This document shows, in pieces, positions 5,356 to 10,695 of a DNA stretch of 10,695 bases (the stretch's first letter is position 1; each line of letters starts with the position of its first letter). The notes beneath the pieces are model-generated. The model was not told the DNA's origin. It saw nothing but the letters and a program-made list of their open reading frames with translations, and searched no databases. A program made the translations under genes and the position numbers. The stretch is from an uncultured Eubacteriales bacterium (lineage in GTDB: Bacteria; Bacillota; Clostridia; Christensenellales; CAG-138): contig UQRU01000074.1 of the NCBI GenBank assembly GCA_900543475.1, forward strand, positions 1-10,695, read 5' to 3'.

Positions 5356-5904
5356 ATGCCGGAAATTACCGATCGGCGCGTTAGACGCACGCGCAAGCTA
5401 CTGCAAGAAGGACTTTTGAAGTTGCTGCGGCATAAGACCATTGGAGACGTCACCGTAAAGGAACTAGCTGAAGCTGCCGACGTGGCCCGCGCCACCGTAT
5501 ATGTACACTATAAAGATCCCAAAGATGTTCTTGCGCAGCTGGAACAAACCATGTACAGCGACGTAAACGCCATCCTTGCAAAGTATCCGCCGGAAGAGCT
5601 GGCGGATGATGTTACGCCTCTGCTGGAAGCCTTTTTTGCCTATGTGGGCGAAAACCGGGATTGCTTTGAAGTGCTGGCAGGCCCCTATGGGGACGACGCC
5701 TTTATGGGGGACATTCGCGCCCTTTGCTGCGAGCAGGCCATGGCTGTGCTGCGGCTGCAGCACAGCGGCATGGAAGAAGCCTCCATCGCTTACCAGGCCA
5801 CCTTCTTGGTGGGGGGCTATGAAACCCTGCTGGCGCGTTGGATCAAAGGCGGTTGCCGGGAAACGCCCCGGGAACTGGTGCAGCTTTCTCGCCGGATGGA
5901 CTAA
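5356..5904 (+). CDS. TetR/AcrR-family transcriptional regulator
   Basis: The product of 182 residues has an N-terminal TetR helix-turn-helix (about residues 8-62), with VTVKELAEAADVARATVY and HYKDPKDVLAQLEQ matching the recognition helix and the following Y-hx-F/Y..K..L element. The C-terminal half (FFAYVGENRDCFEVLAG, later FLVGGYETLLARWIKGG and ETPRELVQL) resembles the TetR_C_8/DhaS-type ligand and dimer domain common in Firmicutes. I start at the ATG at 5356 because AAGGAGGG (5343-5350) is 5 nt before it; the ATG at 5332 has no ribosome binding site. It probably represses its own promoter through CCGTTAACGG and perhaps the membrane-protein gene upstream through a related site. The ligand cannot be told from sequence. 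A strong terminator follows the stop codon. Confidence 0.9.
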   Translation: MPEITDRRVRRTRKLLQEGLLKLLRHKTIGDVTVKELAEAADVARATVYVHYKDPKDVLAQLEQTMYSDVNAILAKYPPEELADDVTPLLEAFFAYVGENRDCFEVLAGPYGDDAFMGDIRALCCEQAMAVLRLQHSGMEEASIAYQATFLVGGYETLLARWIKGGCRETPRELVQLSRRMD

Positions 5905-5940
5905 ACAGCTTCTTGCCTTGCCAATAACTCTATATAAATA

Positions 5941-5994
5941 AAGCCTGGGGGCAAAACCCGCTTATGCGAATGCCTCTTGGGCTTTTTTGTTTTT
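5941..5994 (+). terminator. Terminator of the TetR gene
   Basis: The arms AAGCCTGGGGGC (5941-5952) and GCCTCTTGGGCTT (5972-5984) pair along most of their length using several G-U pairs. The T-rich tail TTTTTTGTTTTT runs from 5983 to 5994. It begins 36 bases after the stop codon. Confidence 0.8.
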
Positions 5995-6163
5995 CACGTT
6001 TTTCAAAAATCGAAAGTAGTTTTTCATATTCTTGCTAAACTGAAATTTATCTGAATAATCAAATTATATTGAAAGGAATCTATAAAATTCTATTATTTTG
6101 TAAACAAGTTTTCATATTGGCATGTCTAAGTCATTTTGATTACGTTTTTATTAAATAATTGCG
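5995..6163. other. AT-rich intergenic stretch before the surface-protein gene
   Basis: This stretch is far more AT-rich than the genes around it and has no ORF. The only repeat I see is AGTTTTTCATATT (6018-6030) and AGTTTTCATATT (6107-6118), identical apart from one T, 89 bp apart. It may act as an UP-like element or regulator-binding region for the strong promoter that follows. No RNA gene was recognised. Confidence 0.4.
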
Positions 6164-6192
6164 TTGACTTTATTACAAAAATGAAATAATAT
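6164..6192 (+). promoter_or_regulatory. Promoter of the surface-protein gene
   Basis: TTGACT (6164-6169) and TAATAT (6187-6192) are spaced by 17 bp, with AT-rich DNA upstream. Initiation is expected near 6199, giving a leader of about 45 nt with the ribosome binding site AAAGGGA (6230-6236). The -10 overlaps the left arm of the inverted repeat at 6191-6224. Confidence 0.55.
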
Positions 6193-6224
6193 TGGATTGT
6201 GCAAAGGAAATGGCACAATCCAAT
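6191..6224. repeat. Perfect 12-bp inverted repeat at the promoter/leader of the surface-protein gene
   Basis: ATTGGATTGTGC (6191-6202) is repeated inverted at 6213-6224 around a 10-nt loop, AAAGGAAATG, followed by TTTT. As DNA it overlaps the -10 and the start site and could be an operator. If transcription starts further upstream, it would form an RNA hairpin just before the ribosome binding site, acting as an mRNA stabiliser or a weak attenuator. The loop itself resembles a ribosome binding site with an ATG. Confidence 0.75.
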
Positions 6225-6244
6225 TTTTGAAAGGGACAAAAACA

Positions 6245-7213
6245 ATGAAGAAGATTTTTGCTATCGCTCTCGCGGTGGTCATGGTCCTGAGCATTGCCTC
6301 CGTGGCTTCTGCTTTCACTTGGTCCAAGCCCGCCGACAGCACCACTGCTGACAACTTTGGTTATTCCATCGACGTCATCAAGTTCACCCGTTCCACCGGC
6401 GAACTGGGCTCCTCTTACTTCAAGGCTGACGATGCGGCTACCGCTGTCAACGGCGCTGACGTATACTATGCCATCAAGCTGGTAAAGAACAGCCCCTCTT
6501 CCACTGTCGAAAAGTATGCTAAGGTTGACGTTACCTTCACCGCCATCGAGGGCGGCGTAAGCCAGAAGGGCATCGATGTTAGCGGCGGCGGCAATGGCGT
6601 GTACTACTATGGCACGATCAATGGCGTATCCCATTTCTACTCCATCGAGAACTTCGTTTCCAACAATCTCGGCATGAACGCTACCGCTGAGACCCCCGTC
6701 TTTGCGGCTCGTTGCCTGGATACCGCTACCGCTAAGGTAGAGGCGAAGGTCTATTCCGAGCGGCCTCTGGATGGTTCTTGGTTCGAGGTTGGTTCCTATG
6801 AAGTGGCCGTCAATGACCGCATCATTGCTTTCCGCCTGGCTGACACCGATAAGATGGTTGCTACTTTCACTCGTAACGCTGATGATCTGGTTGTTGGTGT
6901 TACCTATGGTGATGCCGGTGATACCGAGACCATGAAGCTCTATGAGTGGCTGAACAATGGCAGCGCTACCGATTTCCGCAAGGCTGTTGAGAACAAGGAA
7001 GTCTACATGACCAACGCCAACCTGCGGGCTGCCTTCGGCTTCAGCTACAGCCAGAGCGATTCCGCTACCTGGAAGGCCAACAGCACCCCCATCATCCTTG
7101 ACCCCACCGTGTCCATCCCCAAGACCGGTGACAACGCCAGCGTGATCGGCTTCGCCATGATCATGGTTGCCGTGGTTGCCGCTGCCGTGGCCGTACGGAA
7201 GGTCAACGCGTAA
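6245..7213 (+). CDS. Exported protein with IPKTG sortase-type C-terminal anchor
   Basis: The product of 322 residues starts with a clear signal peptide (MKKIFAIALAVVMVLSIASV, likely cut after ASA near residue 23). It continues with about 265 extracellular residues rich in Ala, Thr, Ser, Val and Asp that I do not recognise as any named family. It ends with IPKTGD (291-296), a hydrophobic segment (about 300-316) and the short basic tail RKVNA. That is a sortase-type cell-wall sorting signal, or at least a C-terminal membrane anchor. Only one Cys lies in the mature part. Lysine codons seem to be almost all AAG and many Ala codons GCT, unlike the neighbours, which suggests high expression. The ATG at 6245 has AAAGGGA 8 nt upstream. 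The gene is monocistronic, with its own promoter and terminators. It could be an abundant surface or S-layer-like protein or a pilus-type subunit. No sortase gene is present in the window. Confidence 0.85.
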   Translation: MKKIFAIALAVVMVLSIASVASAFTWSKPADSTTADNFGYSIDVIKFTRSTGELGSSYFKADDAATAVNGADVYYAIKLVKNSPSSTVEKYAKVDVTFTAIEGGVSQKGIDVSGGGNGVYYYGTINGVSHFYSIENFVSNNLGMNATAETPVFAARCLDTATAKVEAKVYSERPLDGSWFEVGSYEVAVNDRIIAFRLADTDKMVATFTRNADDLVVGVTYGDAGDTETMKLYEWLNNGSATDFRKAVENKEVYMTNANLRAAFGFSYSQSDSATWKANSTPIILDPTVSIPKTGDNASVIGFAMIMVAVVAAAVAVRKVNA

Positions 7214-7229
7214 TTTCACACCCATCTTA

Positions 7230-7257
7230 TTGCGGGGCGGCCCTGGCCGCTCCGCAA
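7230..7257 (+). repeat. GC-rich hairpin just after the surface-protein gene
   Basis: A 12-bp stem with one G-U pair (7230-7241 with 7246-7257) starts 16 bases past the stop codon. No T-tract follows on the plus strand, so it may protect the 3' end of the mRNA or belong to the GC-rich repeats found just downstream. Confidence 0.55.
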
Positions 7258-7300
7258 AACAAGCGAAAAAACACACTTGCAATTTGCCGTTTCCAAGCAC

Positions 7301-7328
7301 CCGCTGGGCTTAGCCCGGCGGTTTTTTT
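7301..7328 (+). terminator. Terminator of the surface-protein gene
   Basis: A 9-bp GC-rich stem with one G-U pair (7301-7309 with 7313-7321) closes a TTA loop and is followed directly by seven T (7322-7328). This is a textbook intrinsic terminator, 87 bases after the stop codon. Confidence 0.88.
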
Positions 7329-7343
7329 GCGTTGGGAGGCACG

Positions 7344-7387
7344 GGGCGTATGCTTTCGCCGCCGGGGGGCGGCGAAAGCATACGCCC
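7344..7387. repeat. Perfect 20-bp inverted repeat with a 4-base loop
   Basis: The arms 7344-7363 and 7368-7387 are exact reverse complements around GGGG. The loop is minimal, so the sequence would extrude or fold as one long hairpin. It lies after the previous gene's terminator and about 290 bp before the trkA promoter. There is no T-tract and no ribosome binding site. It resembles REP- or MITE-like intergenic repeats. The segment GGGGCGTATGC of the left arm is nearly repeated as GGGGCGTAAGC in the next hairpin. Confidence 0.85.
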
Positions 7388-7422
7388 GTCTAAAGATCGA
7401 TGGGAAAATAGCAGCCGCGGAG

Positions 7423-7449
7423 ACGCCCCGCCCCCGATGGGCGGGGCGT
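7423..7449. repeat. Perfect 11-bp inverted repeat, related to the previous one
   Basis: ACGCCCCGCCC (7423-7433) is repeated inverted at 7439-7449 around CCGAT. The right arm continues as GGGGCGTAAGC, close to GGGGCGTATGC in the hairpin at 7344, which suggests diverged copies of one element. Confidence 0.75.
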
Positions 7450-7495
7450 AAGCAAAGCGGTTATCTTAAGGGAAAAGCCGATGCGCCAGTTTTCC

Positions 7496-7540
7496 CCCGC
7501 TTTTTTAAAAGCGGGCGGGGGCGCGGGGGCAGCGCCCCCG
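7496..7540. repeat. Two adjacent GC-rich hairpins
   Basis: CCCGCTTTT (7496-7504) pairs with AAAAGCGGG (7507-7515). Immediately after it, CGGGGGCGC (7516-7524) pairs with GCGCCCCCG (7532-7540) around GGGGGCA. The 10-mer GGGGGCAGCG recurs at 10577-10586 in the tail of the window. Together with the two hairpins upstream they form a compact array of four strong stems within 200 bp. Confidence 0.7.
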
Positions 7541-7676
7541 AAGTAAGGCCCAAGCAGGGCGCGCGCTGCCAAGGGGAGCGAACGCATAACGGCTTTTACC
7601 GGCTGCGTTTGTCAAAGCTTTTATATAAGCTCTGGCGAAAGCGCATAAAATCTGTATACCTTTTTAGCAAGAAAAA
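7541..7676. other. Rest of the region upstream of trkA
   Basis: The GC content falls toward the trkA promoter. The only further structure seen is AGCTT (7616-7620) with AAGCT (7627-7631). A 132-codon ORF runs from 7327 across the whole hairpin array into trkA, but its Arg/Gly/Lys-rich composition mirrors the repeats and it has no ribosome binding site, so I do not call it a gene. Confidence 0.5.
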
Positions 7677-7685
7677 TGTTATGAT
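7677..7685 (+). promoter_or_regulatory. Extended -10 promoter of trkA-trkH
   Basis: TGTTATGAT at 7677-7685 matches the extended -10 form TGnTATAAT with one mismatch in the hexamer. No good -35 is seen at 17-18 bp. Initiation is expected near 7692, leaving a leader of about 30 nt that carries AAGGAG (7704-7709). Confidence 0.5.
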
Positions 7686-7721
7686 AGAGGGTAGAATCAC
7701 TATAAGGAGAGCCAAGGGTAT

Positions 7722-9086
7722 ATGAATATCGTGATCGTGGGTGATGGCAAGGTAGGCAGCACCCTAGCGGAGCAACTATCTGCTGAAGGGCACGATGTAA
7801 CGGTGATCGACAACCGGGCGGAAAGCCTGGACCAATCCATGAACCTGCTGGACGTAAATTGTGTAGAGGGAAACGGCGCTAGCTACACGGTCCAAATGGA
7901 AGCAGGCGTACCCAAGGCGGATCTATTGATTGCCGCCACCAGTGGGGACGAGCTCAACATCCTATGTTGTATGGTGGCGAAGAAGCTGGGGGCAAAGCAT
8001 ACCATTGCCCGGGTGCGCAACCCGGAATACCAACAGCAGATGATCTTCCTAAAGGATGAGCTGGGGCTATCCATGGCGATCAATCCGGAAATGGCGGCGG
8101 CGGGGGACATATCCCGGATGTTACGGTTTTCCTCGGCGCTGAATGTGGAGCCTTTTGCCAAGGGGCGGGTGGAAATTGTGGAATTCCGGGTAAAGGAAGA
8201 CAGCCCGTTAATCGGCCTATCGCTGATGGAGTTACCCCGGCGGTTTCGGCAATGCCGCATATTGGTATGCGTGGTAATTCGCAATGGAGAAGCCATCATT
8301 CCCAAGGGGGATTTTACGATTGCGCAGGGCGATAAGCTAAGCGTAGTGGCGGCGCCCCAGGATATCAACGCCTTTTTCCGCTCCATGGGCACCATGCACC
8401 GGCGGATTAAAGAAGTCATGATTGTAGGAGGCGGGCGTATCGCCTATTATCTAGCTCGGCAGCTTCTGGAATCCGGTATGCATGTAAAGATCATCGAACG
8501 GGATGAGGCCCGTTGCCAAGAGCTTTGCGGGCTGTTGCCCAAGGCGGATATTCTTCATGGCGATGGTACAGATCAGGATCTGCTTCACGAGGAAGGCCTG
8601 CTCAACGCAGACGCGTTTATTTCCCTGACGGGCTTTGATGAGGAAAACATCATCCTATCCATGTACGCCCAATCCTGCCAGGTGAAGAAGGTCATCACCA
8701 AGGTGAACAACTCCCGGTTTTTGAACATGCTGGACGGCTCCGGACTGGAGATTTTCGTATCCCCCAAGCAGATCACCTCCCATCGGATCTTAAGCTATGT
8801 GCGGGCGATGCAAAACGCAACCGGCAGCAATGTGGAAACCCTATACCGAATGGCGGACGAACAGGTGGAGGCCCTAGAATTCCGGGTGCGGCCCACCTCC
8901 CGGTGCGTAGGCATCCCGCTGAAGAAGATGTCCATCCGCTCGGGCATTCTGATTGGGGCCATCATCCGCAGGGGGCGGTGCATCATACCCGCCGGCGATG
9001 ATACCATTGAGCCGGGCGATTCGGTCATCGTAGTGACCACCATTCGAGGCCTGCAAGAACTCAACACCATTTTGGACGAGGCATAG
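7722..9086 (+). CDS. trkA: TrkA, cytoplasmic NAD(H)-binding gating subunit of the Trk potassium transporter
   Basis: The protein of 454 residues has the duplicated RCK layout of TrkA: TrkA_N, TrkA_C, TrkA_N, TrkA_C. The first Rossmann fold opens with GDGKVGS (residues 7-13) and has the acidic residue after beta-2 in VIDN (Asp30), expected for NAD(H) binding. The second opens near residue 236 with GGGRIA, where the third Gly is Ala, and has the acidic IIERDE. The TrkA_C parts show VEFRVKEDSPLIGLSLMELP and LEFRVRPTSRCVGIPLKKM. The length matches E. coli TrkA. TrkA rings bind under the TrkH pore and open it in response to nucleotides. AAGGAG lies 12 nt upstream, slightly far, but homology fixes the ATG at 7722. 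trkH follows 7 bp after the stop codon, so the two are one operon. Confidence 0.96.
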   Translation: MNIVIVGDGKVGSTLAEQLSAEGHDVTVIDNRAESLDQSMNLLDVNCVEGNGASYTVQMEAGVPKADLLIAATSGDELNILCCMVAKKLGAKHTIARVRNPEYQQQMIFLKDELGLSMAINPEMAAAGDISRMLRFSSALNVEPFAKGRVEIVEFRVKEDSPLIGLSLMELPRRFRQCRILVCVVIRNGEAIIPKGDFTIAQGDKLSVVAAPQDINAFFRSMGTMHRRIKEVMIVGGGRIAYYLARQLLESGMHVKIIERDEARCQELCGLLPKADILHGDGTDQDLLHEEGLLNADAFISLTGFDEENIILSMYAQSCQVKKVITKVNNSRFLNMLDGSGLEIFVSPKQITSHRILSYVRAMQNATGSNVETLYRMADEQVEALEFRVRPTSRCVGIPLKKMSIRSGILIGAIIRRGRCIIPAGDDTIEPGDSVIVVTTIRGLQELNTILDEA

Positions 9087-9093
9087 TCTTTCT

Positions 9094-10524
9094 ATGAATT
9101 ACCGGCTCGTAGCCCGTGTTTTGAGCATGTCCCTGCTGACAGAAGCCGCCCTGCTGCTGCTTCCAGTGGGCATTGCTATCTATTACGGGGAAAGCCCCGC
9201 GCCCTTTTTGCTGACGATTTTGGCCCTGGTGGTCACTGCGGGGCCTTTGCGGTTATGTAAGGTCCGTTCCCGGGATTTTTATGCCCGGGAGGGGTTTGCC
9301 TCCGTGTCCCTCTCTTGGATAGCCTTGTCCGTTTATGGGGCGCTTCCCTTTATCTTTTCCGGCGAAATACCCTCCTTTGTGGACGCTTTGTTTGAAACCG
9401 TTTCCGGCTTCACCACCACCGGGGCTTCCATCCTGTCCCAGGTGGAAGGAATGCCCATGGGTATACTATTTTGGCGCAGCTTTACCCACTGGATCGGCGG
9501 TATGGGCATTTTGGTCTTTGTCCTGGCCGTGCTGCCCGCTGTGGAGGAACGCTCCATCCATATTATGCGGGCGGAAGTGCCTGGCCCCCAGGTATCCAAG
9601 CTGGTGCCTCGTACCCGCAATACCGCGGCGATCCTATATTGTATCTACTTGGCCATGACGGTCTTGCTGATCTTGCTGCTGGTGTTGGGCGATATGCCTT
9701 TATTTGACGCTGCGGTCCATGCCTTTGGCGCCGCTGGTACCGGCGGTTTCAGCATTAAAAATACCAGCATTGGCTGGTATGATAGCGCCTATGTGGACGT
9801 GGTCATCGGAATTTTCATGATCTTGTTCAGTATGAACTTTAATCTATACTTTTTCCTGCTGCTGGGACAGGTAAAGGACTTTTTCAAAAATGAGGAGTTG
9901 CGCTGGTATCTTGGCATCATCGCCGCGGCGGTACTGCTGATCGCCTGGAATATATCTTCCGTCTATGGCTCCAAATCCCTCCTCTATTCCTTTTTCCAGG
10001 TCTCTTCCATCATATCCACCACCGGCTATGCTACTACGGATTTCTCCCTGTGGCCAGAGTTCTCCCGGTGCATGCTGCTGTTCGTCATGTTTATCGGCGG
10101 CTGTGCCGGCGGTACCGGCGGTGGCATCAAGGTGAGCCGGGCCATTATCCTGGCGAAATCCGCCGGCAAAGAAATCCATCGCTTACTGCATCCTCGCTCC
10201 ATACGCCGGGTCACAATGGATCAAAAGCCCGTCTCGGATTCTGTGGTCCATGGCACGATGGTGTTTTTTTCCTTATATGTAGGCATTATTATGATCTCCG
10301 TGCTGCTGCTTGCCCTGGATAATATGGACTTTGCCAGCACCTTCTCTTCCGTATTGGCGTGCATCAGCAACATTGGCCCCGGGCTTAACGTGGTGGGGCC
10401 CATGGGCAATTACGGGTCCTTCTCGGTCCTATCCAAGCTGGTCCTTACCTTGGATATGCTGTTGGGCCGGCTGGAGATATTCCCCTTGCTCACCCTCTTT
10501 ACCCTGCTGCCAAAGAAAAAGTAG
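9094..10524 (+). CDS. trkH: TrkH, pore-forming subunit of the Trk potassium transporter
   Basis: The protein of 476 residues is close to E. coli TrkH in length, with the four-fold M1-P-M2 arrangement of the TrkH/KtrB superfamily. The four filter loops can be read: SGFTTTGAS (about 104-112), FGAAGTGGFSI (about 210-220), SIISTTGYATTDF (about 305-317) and SNIGPGLNV (about 424-432). Each carries the conserved Gly that lines the K+ path. GGCAGGTGGGIKVSR before the last repeat and the end LGRLEIFPLLTLFTLLPKK are also typical. It sits in the cytoplasmic membrane and takes up K+ together with TrkA. The ATG at 9094 has only a weak GAGG about 13 nt upstream, inside the end of trkA, so translation is probably coupled to trkA. 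No clear terminator follows the stop codon. Confidence 0.96.
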   Translation: MNYRLVARVLSMSLLTEAALLLLPVGIAIYYGESPAPFLLTILALVVTAGPLRLCKVRSRDFYAREGFASVSLSWIALSVYGALPFIFSGEIPSFVDALFETVSGFTTTGASILSQVEGMPMGILFWRSFTHWIGGMGILVFVLAVLPAVEERSIHIMRAEVPGPQVSKLVPRTRNTAAILYCIYLAMTVLLILLLVLGDMPLFDAAVHAFGAAGTGGFSIKNTSIGWYDSAYVDVVIGIFMILFSMNFNLYFFLLLGQVKDFFKNEELRWYLGIIAAAVLLIAWNISSVYGSKSLLYSFFQVSSIISTTGYATTDFSLWPEFSRCMLLFVMFIGGCAGGTGGGIKVSRAIILAKSAGKEIHRLLHPRSIRRVTMDQKPVSDSVVHGTMVFFSLYVGIIMISVLLLALDNMDFASTFSSVLACISNIGPGLNVVGPMGNYGSFSVLSKLVLTLDMLLGRLEIFPLLTLFTLLPKKK

Positions 10525-10682
10525 CGGCTGTCCGTCCCCCTTCCTCCTTTTCCCTGGGGATTCATGGTATCTTTTTGGGGGCAGCGGCATCCGGGGCGGC
10601 GGGGGGGGGCGGCGGCAGGGCGCGAAGCGCCCAAAAAGCGAGGGGGGAGGGGGCAAAAGGCCCCAGCCCCCACGCGTTTTGC
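10525..10682. other. G-rich tail after trkH
   Basis: The tail becomes very G-rich on the plus strand from about 10576. It contains the perfect hairpin GGGCGC-GAA-GCGCCC (10618-10632), a nine-G run at 10601-10609, further G runs around 10641-10653, and GGGGC (10651-10655) opposite GCCCC (10660-10664). The 10-mer GGGGGCAGCG at 10577-10586 is shared with 7525-7534. The base composition resembles the tract at 1-122. No gene is seen, and no hairpin is followed by a convincing plus-strand T-tract within the window. Confidence 0.5.
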
Positions 10683-10689
10683 TGTCGAA
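10683..10689 (+). promoter_or_regulatory. Possible Spo0A box at the window edge
   Basis: TGTCGAA, the core 0A box, is followed by AAAATTT, so it lies in an AT-rich setting at the end of the intergenic region. A 7-mer match can be chance; the downstream gene is outside the window. Confidence 0.25.
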
Positions 10690-10695
10690 AAATTT

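Noticed and set aside
6505..6511. TGTCGAA (Spo0A box core) in the surface-protein gene
   Set aside because: It lies deep inside the coding sequence, and a 7-mer match there is expected by chance.
6173..7300. 375-codon minus-strand ORF opposite the surface-protein gene
   Set aside because: It is a shadow of the codon-biased plus-strand gene; the plus strand has the signal peptide, sorting motif, ribosome binding site and terminator.
7344..7540. Hairpin array as a CRISPR array
   Set aside because: The stems differ in sequence and length, there are no regular spacers, and no cas genes are present.
7327..7725. 132-codon plus-strand ORF between the surface-protein gene and trkA
   Set aside because: It translates the hairpin array into Arg/Gly/Lys-rich sequence, starts inside the previous terminator region, has no ribosome binding site and overlaps the trkA start.

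Overview
The window reads as chromosomal DNA of a spore-forming, fairly GC-rich member of the Clostridia (an Oscillospiraceae-like Firmicute is my guess). The evidence is a clear Spo0A, a SipL-type SPOCS/LysM spore-envelope protein, strong AGGAGG-like ribosome binding sites, AT-rich promoters between GC-rich genes, and a PKTGD-type surface protein. I see no tRNA, rRNA, CRISPR array, transposase or phage gene.

Layout. Positions 1-122 contain only G and C and may be partly an assembly artefact. Then come two minus-strand sporulation genes: a sipL-like gene (201-1664), followed by a bidirectional-looking terminator at 142-170, and spo0A (2077-2883). The 412 bp between them hold three tandem same-orientation DnaA-box sequences (1851-1880) and a terminator-like hairpin whose T-tract faces the plus strand, where no gene is visible. 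From spo0A onward everything is on the plus strand. An orphan PTS EIIC_2-type membrane protein (3237-4271) is divergent from spo0A. Next are a small DUF2238/YjdF-like membrane protein (4492-5217) and a TetR-family regulator (5356-5904). Related CCGTTAA-containing inverted repeats lie upstream of both, which suggests a small local regulon. An exported protein with an IPKTG sorting-type C-terminus (6245-7213) follows, apparently highly expressed, with a perfect 12-bp inverted repeat at its promoter/leader. A 500-bp intergenic region full of GC-rich hairpins comes next. The window closes with a conventional trkA-trkH potassium-uptake operon (7722-10524) and a G-rich tail.

How the genes work together. 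spo0A and sipL act in sporulation: the master response regulator, and a spore-coat basement-layer factor normally made later in the mother cell. trkA and trkH form one K+ uptake system. The TetR gene probably regulates itself and perhaps the membrane protein before it. I find no obvious new multi-gene system. The observations most worth following are the DnaA-box cluster beside spo0A, the altered acidic pocket of Spo0A (Ser where the second Asp is expected), the shared TetR-type operators, and the families of intergenic hairpins.
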